From: Acidobacteriota bacterium
GTDB taxonomy: Bacteria > Acidobacteriota > Terriglobia > Terriglobales > Acidobacteriaceae
Direction: 5' to 3'
DNA: 6,564 nucleotides
Assembly: GCA_021810735.1 (NCBI GenBank)
Contig: JAJZIF010000222.1
Location: 1-6,564 of the forward strand
This document shows positions 1-5,104 of the stretch, in pieces. Within the stretch, counting starts at the first letter, position 1. Each line of letters begins with the position of its first letter. The notes beneath the pieces are model-generated. The model was not told the origin of the DNA, searched no databases, and saw only the letters and a list, made by a program, of their open reading frames with translations. The position numbers and the translations under genes were made by a program.

Positions 1-86
1 GAACCGCGCGCTCGATGGGGATTGAAGTCGTCGCATAACGAGCGGGGGATGCGAGATGATATGGACCGATGAAGTGGCTGGCCTAT

Positions 87-121
87 CGCTCATCGTACTT
101 TCGCGATGAGCGGGTTTAATT
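87..121 (+). terminator. Possible terminator hairpin
   Basis: CGCTCATCG (87-95) and CGATGAGCG (104-112) form a perfect 9-bp inverted repeat with an 8-base loop. GGTTTAATT follows on the plus strand, a weak T-tract. It lies 15 bases after the frame-1 stop at 70-72, so it may end transcription of an upstream gene. The short, interrupted T-run keeps confidence low. Confidence 0.35.
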
Positions 122-153
122 AATCAGTGGCAGCCGCTGCGGAGGACTGACCC

Positions 154-234
154 ATGGATCGGGTCGGCTCGGAATTTGGTGATCCCGACGCCAATGCGCC
201 AGCAGTTCAACAGTCTCTCCCAATCGAAGGATGA
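154..234 (+). CDS. Tiny ORF with strong ribosome-binding site (26 aa)
   Basis: An ATG at 154 is preceded by GGAGG at 141-145 with an 8-base spacer, an unusually good Shine-Dalgarno for this otherwise empty region. The product is 26 residues (starts MDRVGSEFGD, ends QSLPIEG), acidic and without a membrane segment or any motif I recognise. It may be a real small protein, the start of a gene truncated by later rearrangement, or chance. Nothing around it suggests a function, and it is the only translation-initiation-like signal before the antitoxin remnant. Confidence 0.2.
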   Translation: MDRVGSEFGDPDANAPAVQQSLPIEG

Positions 235-484
235 GCCGTAAGGCTGGGGAGTAGTCGTGCTTTGGAAGGCTCCTTTATTTTTTGGGGGAAGGCCGATCAA
301 GCAGTGGGCCGGAGTCGGTCGAAGAGTTTGGTCTTGGCCTGTTGCCTGCGTTGGGCGGCGGCGGTGTCGCTGATGGCCGCAGCGATGCGTCGCAGGGTAT
401 TGAGCTGAAGGCTGTCGCGCAGGTGCTGCGCGGGATGGTTCAGCGCCAGCGGGGTCCGGTAGCGGCGGTAGCGGCGGCGGAGGG

Positions 485-637
485 AGCCTTGCGGAATTCC
501 TATCCAAATCGCCACTTGCTGGCTCGGGTCTTAAAGTGTGCAGACTAGGATTTCTGGCTGGACAAATGTCGATTCCTGACGATTTTGATCGGATGGGCAG
601 TGCTGACATTGAGGATATGTTTGATGGCGAAGATTGA
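485..637 (+). pseudogene. Orphan VapB/Phd-type antitoxin C-terminal remnant
   Basis: One open plus-strand frame reads SLAEFLSKSPLAGSGLKV (485-538), then C, then RLGFLAGQMSIPDDFDRMGS and IEDMFDGED up to the TGA at 635-637. The LGFLAG-x3-IPxDFDRMG...MFDGE block is the acidic toxin-binding tail seen in antitoxins paired with PIN-domain toxins. It matches the tail of the antitoxin at 1807-1902 in 23 of 31 residues (about 69 of 96 bases by hand count). The preceding EFLSKSPLAGSGL stretch resembles the linker of other Phd/VapB antitoxins. The frame stays open back to 404 only through glycine/serine-rich low-complexity sequence, with a TGA at 401-403. No start codon with a ribosome-binding site and no Phd-type DNA-binding domain is visible. 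No PIN gene follows: the next frame (624-716) encodes an unrelated 30-residue peptide. I read this as a decayed solo antitoxin. Its function, if any, is unknown. Confidence 0.6.
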
Positions 638-735
638 AGATGTACCTCGCCGCATTGAACGCGCGCTGAAGATCTCCATGGAGCGTTTCCGGGTGAAGAG
701 TCCTTTGACGGCATAAAGCTTTGTTTATCAGCAAG

Positions 736-770
736 AAAGGCGCTTCCGGCTGTATGCGAGAGCGCCTTTT
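736..770 (+). terminator. Rho-independent terminator before the hydrolase gene
   Basis: AAAGGCGCT (736-744) pairs perfectly with AGCGCCTTT (761-769) around a 16-base loop. TTTTCGTTT follows on the plus strand. It separates the orphan antitoxin remnant from the Ntn-hydrolase gene, so the hydrolase probably needs its own promoter. A TTGACT -35-like hexamer lies at 774-779, but no matching -10 box at 16-18 bases is convincing. Confidence 0.6.
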
Positions 771-830
771 CGTTTGACTAGGAACAGGATTTTTCACAAA
801 AGACCATCAAATGTGATATTCGTAGCATCC

Positions 831-1658
831 ATGTCATTGGGAATTGCATTCAAAGGACCGGAAGGAATCGTCTTGGCTGCGGATAGTCGCGTCACGTTGA
901 ATAACGCATTTGTTCAGCCGAACGGCCAGACAATGGTTCTCGCTTCTACTTTCGATAACGCTACGAAGCTCCTCAAGATCAAGGGACAGGATTTTGTTGG
1001 TGCGGTGACCTATGGGGTTGGTGCCATTGGGCAACAGGCTCCTCGAACTGCACACAGCTTCATCCCGGAATTTGAGGCCATTCTACAGACAAAACATAAT
1101 GGCGGGCGATTAAGCGTAGAGCAGTTTGCACAGGAATTAAGTGACTTTTTTCTTGATCAATGGAATACCCATACGCAGGGAGCGAATCCACAGGGTGATA
1201 TGGTGTTTCTTGTCGGAGGATACGACGAAAATGCTCCATACGGACGCGTGTTTGATTTTTTTATCCCTGGCAAACCCAAGCCGATCGAGCAATTTGCTGC
1301 TACGGGGAATTTTGGGGTGATCTGGGGGGGACAACGCGAACATGTGGATAGGCTACTTAGCGGGTATGATCCGCGAGTATTAGAGATGGTGGGTGTCGAG
1401 TTTAGTCTCGACGCCCAAAAAAAAGAGGAGTTCAAAAATAAGCTCGCGCAACTTACAACTCCGATTCCATATGCCTTCCTTCCACTGCAGGATTCTGTAG
1501 ACCTGTCAATTTTCCTCATTCGGACGACGATACGAATCCAAACGTGGCTGGTGGGCGTACGAGGTGTAGGTGGTGCGATTGACGTTGCCACGATTACCAA
1601 AACGGACGGCTTCAGAGCCGTTCAAGTCAAACAGATAATCGGAGAACAACGAGTCTAA
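831..1658 (+). CDS. Proteasome-beta-like Ntn-hydrolase (predicted Ser1 nucleophile)
   Basis: The protein has 275 residues and no signal peptide or membrane segment, so it is probably cytosolic. The start MSLGIAFKGP, followed by GIVLAADSRVTL (residues 12-23), is the classic first-strand pattern of proteasome beta/HslV-type peptidases. If methionine aminopeptidase removes Met1, Ser becomes residue 1, Asp falls at 17 and Arg at 19, the canonical proteasome positions. KLLKI (from residue 46) aligns with the Lys33 segment (KLFQI in archaeal beta) after an insertion of about 12 residues. A glycine-rich strand (GAVTYGVGAIG, 57-67) follows, and the C-terminus carries DLSIFLIRTTI and RGVGGAIDVATI. At 275 residues it is longer than a typical beta subunit (about 200). 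I chose ATG 831 over in-frame TTG 774 or GTG 813 because only it exposes a small N-terminal nucleophile without a propeptide; its Shine-Dalgarno is weak. It ends 19 bases before the antitoxin-like gene, same strand. Amide hydrolysis is inferred; the substrate is unknown. Confidence 0.8.
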   Translation: MSLGIAFKGPEGIVLAADSRVTLNNAFVQPNGQTMVLASTFDNATKLLKIKGQDFVGAVTYGVGAIGQQAPRTAHSFIPEFEAILQTKHNGGRLSVEQFAQELSDFFLDQWNTHTQGANPQGDMVFLVGGYDENAPYGRVFDFFIPGKPKPIEQFAATGNFGVIWGGQREHVDRLLSGYDPRVLEMVGVEFSLDAQKKEEFKNKLAQLTTPIPYAFLPLQDSVDLSIFLIRTTIRIQTWLVGVRGVGGAIDVATITKTDGFRAVQVKQIIGEQRV

Positions 1659-1677
1659 AGCTTCGAGGGAGGAATTT

Positions 1678-1902
1678 ATGTACAGCACTCTTGAATTAGG
1701 AATTGCAGGTACGAAGGAATGGCTGGCCGCAAGTAAGAACATGACTGTTTTCAATGATTCTTATGCTGGATCAACTTGCTCCGGCAGTGATATTGCACAA
1801 ACGCGGAAGCTGGGATTCTTGGCTGGTCAATTCTCAATCCCGGAAGATTTTGACCGGATGGGATCCGTCGAGATCGGCGAAATGTTTGACGGCGAAGCGT
1901 GA
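1678..1902 (+). CDS. Chimeric antitoxin lacking a Phd DNA-binding domain
   Basis: The protein has 74 residues. Residues 44-74 (KLGFLAGQFSIPEDFDRMGS through EMFDGEA) are the acidic tail typical of VapB/Phd antitoxins, which wraps around and blocks the partner PIN RNase. Residues 1-43 do not look like the Phd/YefM fold that normally binds the operator (no strand-helix pattern with a GKPVARL-type motif). I checked the other two plus frames over 1678-1806: both close within a few codons, so a simple frameshift does not hide the missing domain. The start is well supported by GGGAGGAA upstream of ATG 1678. The stop overlaps the toxin start as GTGA (1899-1902), which implies translational coupling. 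It should still neutralise the toxin; loss of operator binding and autoregulation is inferred. An alternative is that the ATG belongs to another small gene fused to the old tail by deletion. Confidence 0.65.
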   Translation: MYSTLELGIAGTKEWLAASKNMTVFNDSYAGSTCSGSDIAQTRKLGFLAGQFSIPEDFDRMGSVEIGEMFDGEA

Positions 1903-2285
1903 AGTTGCTCCTCGATACTCACCTGTTGCTGTGGGTAGCCAATGATCCCAGCCGGTTGTCGCAGGCTGCTCGTAACTGGATCGAGGATATGAACCATGAA
2001 ATGCTCTTTAGCGCTGCAAGTTTATGGGAAATTGTGATCAAACGCAGCCTGGGTCGTGACGACTTTCAGGCGGATGCGCGTTTGCTGCGGAGGGGATTGC
2101 TGGACAACGGGTATCGGGAAGTTTCTATTACGAGCGAACACGCATTCGCCCTTGCGAGCCTGCCGTCCATTCATAAGGATCCTTTCGACCGCATCCTTGT
2201 TGCACAAGCCACGGTTGAGGATATGATTCTGCTGACGACAGATCCTGTAGTTGCAAGTTACCCCGGGCCTATTCGCGAGGTTTGA
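1899..2285 (+). CDS. PIN-domain ribonuclease toxin (VapC-like)
   Basis: The 128-residue length is normal for single-domain VapC-type toxins. The PIN acidic residues are all visible: Asp6 in LLLDTHLLLW, Glu44 in SLWEIVIK, Asp97 in HKDPFDRILVAQA and Asp115 in LLTTD. The order and spacing match the COG3744-type PIN group, so the protein is expected to be a Mg2+-dependent endoribonuclease that inhibits translation when freed from its antitoxin. The start is GTG 1899, which overlaps the antitoxin stop by four bases; the product MKLLLDTH begins right at the first beta strand, so nothing is missing. No catalytic residue is lost, so the toxin looks active and needs the upstream tail as antidote. The RNA target cannot be read from the sequence. 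The gene ends 97 bases before rpmI on the same strand, with no clear terminator between. Confidence 0.88.
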   Translation: MKLLLDTHLLLWVANDPSRLSQAARNWIEDMNHEMLFSAASLWEIVIKRSLGRDDFQADARLLRRGLLDNGYREVSITSEHAFALASLPSIHKDPFDRILVAQATVEDMILLTTDPVVASYPGPIREV

Positions 2286-2299
2286 AGCTTAACCTCCGC

Positions 2300-2382
2300 A
2301 GCTCGAACCGAGCTATGGCTCGTCGATCTATACTCACGTATACTGGTCGGAGCGGTAAAACTGTTTTTTGATTGGGACCACC
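2300..2382 (+). promoter_or_regulatory. rpmI leader: hairpin, repeated TATACT boxes and T-run
   Basis: AGCTCG (2300-2305) and CGAGCT (2309-2314) make a short hairpin, and GAGC (2310-2313) could instead pair with GCTC (2318-2321), so two exclusive folds exist. TATACT, a good -10-like hexamer, occurs at 2329-2334 and again at 2339-2344; no strong -35 box sits at the right distance from either. A six-T run follows at 2363-2368. The ribosome-binding site of rpmI is modest (GGGA near 2374-2377). This stretch probably contains the promoter for rpmI-rplT, since infC, the usual upstream partner, is absent. Confidence 0.35.
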
Positions 2383-2580
2383 ATGCCGAAAATGAAGACG
2401 CACAAAGGTGCGGCCAAGCGCTTTAAGAAGACCGGAAGCGGTCGAGTGAAGCGCGGCCAGGCCTTCATGCGGCACATCCTTACCTCGAAGGCTACCAAGA
2501 CCAAGCGGCATTTAGCCGCTTCCGCAATGGTCTCCGATGCCGACTTGCCGAAGGTGCTGCGCATGATTCCGTACGCCTGA
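2383..2580 (+). CDS. rpmI: 50S ribosomal protein L35
   Basis: The 65-residue, strongly basic protein starts [20 protein letters not shown] and continues [20 protein letters not shown], the unmistakable L35 signature; the length is exactly that of the family. L35 is a late-assembling component of the large ribosomal subunit. An in-frame ATT five codons upstream could extend the frame, but ATG 2383 gives the conserved MPKMKTHKG start. The usual bacterial order is infC-rpmI-rplT. Here rplT follows as expected, but the gene upstream is a PIN toxin, so infC is either elsewhere or was separated by insertion of the accessory block. Expression is likely shared with rplT. Confidence 0.97.
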   Translation: MPKMKTHKGAAKRFKKTGSGRVKRGQAFMRHILTSKATKTKRHLAASAMVSDADLPKVLRMIPYA

Positions 2581-2774
2581 TCGGTTCGCGGCAGCGAACC
2601 GGGCCCGTAGCGTTCGAGGCCCCCGGAAGCAAGTCTCGAGAGAAATGCTTCCGATGCGATCAGACGAAGAGAAGCGAGTGAAGAGGTAAACCGGCGCCGG
2701 GCCGATGGCCTGCGACTCCTGCCTCCAGCCGCGAAGAAATACGCCAAGAGCAGCACAAAAAGGAGAAACCCACC
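2581..2774 (+). promoter_or_regulatory. Structured rpmI-rplT spacer, possible L20 autoregulatory RNA
   Basis: The 194-base spacer is long for this gene pair. CGGTTCGC (2582-2589) and GCGAACCG (2594-2601) form a perfect 8-bp stem with a four-base loop. CGGAAGCA (2624-2631) and TGCTTCCG (2646-2653) form a second 8-bp stem. CCGGCGCCGG (2691-2700) is a self-complementary decamer. AGGAG at 2761-2765 is the rplT ribosome-binding site. None of the stems is followed by a T-run, so they do not look like terminators. L20 represses its own operon through structured mRNA in other bacteria; that this spacer does so here is an inference. Confidence 0.35.
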
Positions 2775-3161
2775 ATGCCTCGCGTCAAACGTGGCAATAA
2801 ACGCAAAGAGTATCGCAAGAAGATCCTGAAGCGGGCCAGCGGCTACTTTCTTACAAAGTCCAAGCTGTATCAGGCCGCCGAAGAGGCGGTCGAGCGCGGA
2901 CTGAAGTTCGCCTATCGCGGCCGCCGCGAAAAGAAGCGCCAGTTCCGTTCGCTTTGGATCGTCCGCATCGGCGCGGCCGCCAAGCTGAATGGCATGAGCT
3001 ATTCGCAACTGATCCACGGGCTGAAACTGGCCGGCGTGGAACTGGACCGCAAAGTCCTGGCCGACATCGCCGCGAAGGATGCAGCGGGATTCACTGCCCT
3101 GTCGGAAACGGCCAAAGCCGCCCTGACGAAGGAACATAACGAGCGCAAGCCCGCAGCGTAG
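2775..3161 (+). CDS. rplT: 50S ribosomal protein L20
   Basis: The 128-residue basic protein begins [20 protein letters not shown] and contains the hallmark [19 protein letters not shown] (residues 47-65), [13 protein letters not shown] and [13 protein letters not shown], clear L20 features. It is about ten residues longer than the E. coli protein because of a short lysine/alanine-rich C-terminal tail (NERKPAA). L20 binds 23S rRNA early in 50S assembly and, in characterised species, also represses its own operon. The start ATG 2775 has AGGAG nine bases upstream. It is the last gene of the rpmI-rplT unit: pheS, a common downstream neighbour, is missing, and a strong terminator follows after 14 bases. 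Confidence 0.97.
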   Translation: MPRVKRGNKRKEYRKKILKRASGYFLTKSKLYQAAEEAVERGLKFAYRGRREKKRQFRSLWIVRIGAAAKLNGMSYSQLIHGLKLAGVELDRKVLADIAAKDAAGFTALSETAKAALTKEHNERKPAA

Positions 3162-3175
3162 ACGGACCGAGAAGC

Positions 3176-3216
3176 AAGAAACAAAGGCACGGCCACTGGC
3201 CGTGCCTTTGTTTCTT
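3176..3216. terminator. Bidirectional terminator between convergent genes
   Basis: A perfect 19-bp stem (3176-3194 with 3198-3216) closes on a three-base loop, ACT. The stem is GC-rich at the top and ends in TTTGTTTCTT on both strands, so it can stop transcription from rplT on the plus strand and from the PNGase A-like gene on the minus strand, whose stop codon is at 3239-3241. Confidence 0.92.
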
Positions 3217-3238
3217 ATGCAGGAACGGTAGCGCGTTG

Positions 3239-4972
3239 CTACTGGCCGTTCGGTTTGCCACAGTTCTGGCTGTCATCCACGTGGGTCAACACGCCATTGG
3301 CGGCTGTCAAGGTACGGCTGTAGCAGGCGCCGAGCGAGTCAGAGAACGTATAGCTGGCCACGCTTTGTTGTCCCGTATTGCCGAGAAAGCTGAAGCTGGG
3401 GCTGAAGTTGAGGGTGTCGGACGGAGAGACTTCGTTGACCACCTTGCTGAAATACGTTGGATTGCCGTTGACCTTGCGGGTCGTCTGCTTCACGTATTTC
3501 TGCTGAATGGAAGTGATCTGGCTGTAGGATCCGTCGGCATTCTGGGTAAAGTTGTAGTCCATCGTGAGCGGGTACGAGAAATCGCGGTGGGTCTCCGAGA
3601 TCGTACCTCTGGAATTGCCGGTTGTTTTGGCATGCACTTCCGTGCTTTGCACAATGTTCTGGATGTACACCGCCGGGGTTTCATTCATTTGCTGCGTGTT
3701 CACAAAGTCGAGATGCTGTTCAACTGTGGTTTCGACTCTGCCGTGGGAAGTGTTCGCGTAGCCGGTGATCACAAAATCCCGCATGGAACTGACGGTTATG
3801 GTTCCCGTGTAAGTGCCGGGCGCCGGGTTCTTCAGGTTCTCCGTCACCGTCGGCACCGGCTCGGCGGAAAGAGTATCGGATTCGATGTCGCCGGTGACGC
3901 TGCCCGCGCCCTGGTCTAGATAGAGCAGGATATTGCCAGCCGCCAGAAAATAGCTATGGGCGTTGAAGACGCTGACCGCAACCGTGTGCTGCTGGCCATT
4001 GCTCAGCACGCCGGCGAAGGGCGTGAGATCGACCCGGTAAGGAACGAAGTCGAGCGTTTGCACGCCGGGAAGCGGTTGCCAAAGGAAAGGATCGATACCG
4101 CCGGTATAGATCCATGGGTACACCGGGGCCACTCCAGCCGGCCTGCCGTCGATCGTGATCTCCGCTTCGCGAAATCCAGTATTCGGACAGTTGTTGAATT
4201 TGGCAGCAACATTGGTCGGCGAGCAGGAATACCAGAATTCATCCTGGCTTTGGCTTTGGGTGATGATATCGAGATAGGCGCGTTCCACATTGGTAGGGAA
4301 TGCAAATGTCTCGGCAAGCTGGGATTGCGTGTTGTTGAGCGCAACAGCGCCGCCGGCTGCGTCAGGCAGTGGCAGGACAGCGTCGGGAACCTTGGCGGCA
4401 GGTGCATTCGCAGCGGCTGGATAGAACTTCAGGGTTGCATTCGCGTAGATGATGCCGTTGTAGTCCGTGCCATTGTAGACGCCGACAAAGTTGCCCAGGT
4501 CCGCCTCGCCGGTCTGCGAACTCTTGAAAATTGCGCTCAGGTCGGTGACGTCGCGTTCCACATGCCAGGATGGGCTCAAAGTATTGCTGGGCTCCGCCGT
4601 TGTTCCGTAATAGATGTTGGCATGGCCGAGGTAAAACGATGCGGTACGATCGAACTGGGTCCCAGCGGTGACGGTAAAATCGGCTGTAAAAACAACTTTC
4701 GCCCACGGACCGGGACAGCTTGCGGGCGGCGTGTAGGTGAATGTTTTGGAGTTGAAGTCGGCGAATTCCTCATTCTTAAATAAGGAGACGACGCATGGTT
4801 TGGTTGCGGGGCGCGGAACCGGAGGCTCGGCTGTTACGGGGTTGGCAGATCCGACCGTGGGCGAGCTTGGCGCAATGACAACCTGCGCCGTTGCCATGGA
4901 GAGAAAAAGCGTCGCACCTGCCGCGAAAAACAGAGGCGCTTTCAGCGAAGAACTGATCTTGGATTTGAGCAA
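3239..4972 (-). CDS. Secreted PNGase A-family peptide:N-glycosidase
   Basis: The protein has 577 residues. A signal peptide is clear: basic MLKSKISSSLK, a hydrophobic core, and an ATA cleavage site after Ala29. Family motifs in order are PC (59-60), FTYTPPASCPGPW (78-90), GTQFDR (104-109), TAEP (125-128), DEFWYS (244-249), YPWIYTGGIDPFLWQP (285-300) and VDLTPFAG (314-321). This is the block order of plant PNGase A (amidase A, PF12222), enzymes that cleave the amide linking N-glycans to asparagine and that, unlike PNGase F, tolerate core alpha-1,3-fucose. Residues 365-577 are a beta-rich second half. Cysteines 60/86, 250/262 and 550/571 could form disulfides, fitting export. The start is TTG 4972 with GGGGG seven bases upstream. 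An acid-active bacterial relative, PNGase H+, is known from the acidobacterium Terriglobus roseus. A role in scavenging glycans from plant or fungal glycoproteins is inferred. No glycosidase genes or transporters adjoin it. Confidence 0.82.
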   Translation of the reverse strand: MLKSKISSSLKAPLFFAAGATLFLSMATAQVVIAPSSPTVGSANPVTAEPPVPRPATKPCVVSLFKNEEFADFNSKTFTYTPPASCPGPWAKVVFTADFTVTAGTQFDRTASFYLGHANIYYGTTAEPSNTLSPSWHVERDVTDLSAIFKSSQTGEADLGNFVGVYNGTDYNGIIYANATLKFYPAAANAPAAKVPDAVLPLPDAAGGAVALNNTQSQLAETFAFPTNVERAYLDIITQSQSQDEFWYSCSPTNVAAKFNNCPNTGFREAEITIDGRPAGVAPVYPWIYTGGIDPFLWQPLPGVQTLDFVPYRVDLTPFAGVLSNGQQHTVAVSVFNAHSYFLAAGNILLYLDQGAGSVTGDIESDTLSAEPVPTVTENLKNPAPGTYTGTITVSSMRDFVITGYANTSHGRVETTVEQHLDFVNTQQMNETPAVYIQNIVQSTEVHAKTTGNSRGTISETHRDFSYPLTMDYNFTQNADGSYSQITSIQQKYVKQTTRKVNGNPTYFSKVVNEVSPSDTLNFSPSFSFLGNTGQQSVASYTFSDSLGACYSRTLTAANGVLTHVDDSQNCGKPNGQ

Positions 4973-5051
4973 AGGGTGACCCCCAGAAATGGAATAGAGG
5001 AAAGCTTACAACAAGTGCCGATTTTCTCCGCCACCGCAATTGCGTGGGCAG

Positions 5052-5088
5052 CGAGAAAAGGCGCGGATGGAATCCGCGCCTTTTCTCG
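5052..5088 (-). terminator. Terminator downstream of the XRE-cupin gene
   Basis: A perfect 17-bp stem (5052-5068 with 5072-5088) closes on the three-base loop GGA. On the minus strand the descending arm ends CCTTTTCTCG. It begins 17 bases after the regulator's stop codon (5105-5107) and separates it from the PNGase A-like gene, so the two minus-strand genes are probably separate transcription units. Confidence 0.88.
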
Positions 5089-5104
5089 AGGACGTGTTTG
5101 CTGT

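Larger units (their letters stand above)
1..484. other. Left-end stretch without a confident gene
   Basis: No ORF here resembles a known family. On the plus strand, frame 1 is open from base 1 to a TGA at 70-72, giving 23 residues that could be the C-terminus of a gene starting outside the window, but there is too little to judge. A hairpin follows at 87-112. The segment 340-484 is GC-rich and low in complexity, with short GTAGCGGCG-type tandem copies near 459-480. This composition opens long artificial frames on both strands, including an arginine-rich minus-strand frame (515-297). I see no tRNA, IS ends or CRISPR-like repeats. Confidence 0.5.

Noticed and set aside
297..515. Minus-strand arginine-rich frame (72 codons from GTG 515)
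   Set aside because: It resembled a transposase or DNA-binding fragment at first, but it lies in GC-rich low-complexity DNA, has no recognised motif, and overlaps the better supported plus-strand antitoxin segment at 485-515.
124..714. 196-codon minus-strand frame across the left region
   Set aside because: It is antisense to the antitoxin remnant, of arginine/proline/serine-rich shadow composition, with no family resemblance and no good start.
624..716. 30-codon plus-strand ORF starting inside the antitoxin remnant's stop region
   Set aside because: I considered it as the start of a PIN toxin, as in the second copy, but MAKIEDVPRRIERALKISME has no LLLDTH-type first strand and no acidic PIN residues.
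774..830. Upstream TTG/GTG starts for the Ntn-hydrolase
   Set aside because: They add 19 or 6 residues before MSLGIAF with no ribosome-binding site. With ATG 831, Ser1, Asp17 and Arg19 fall in proteasome register. A propeptide cleaved before the Ser at the -1 position of Met831 would also put a serine in place but needs unproven processing.
1754..1945. 63-codon plus-strand frame overlapping the antitoxin
   Set aside because: It is an out-of-phase shadow of the antitoxin and toxin starts; it contains no Phd domain that a frameshift might have displaced.
2334..3137. 267-codon minus-strand frame opposite rpmI-rplT
   Set aside because: It runs antisense through two certain ribosomal protein genes and their spacer; phenylalanine/leucine/alanine-rich composition is the usual mirror of lysine/arginine-rich L35 and L20.
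3236..4783. Two long plus-strand frames (227 and 275 codons) opposite the PNGase A-like gene
   Set aside because: Both are shadows of the real minus-strand gene, whose family motifs and signal peptide are clear; neither has a recognisable domain.
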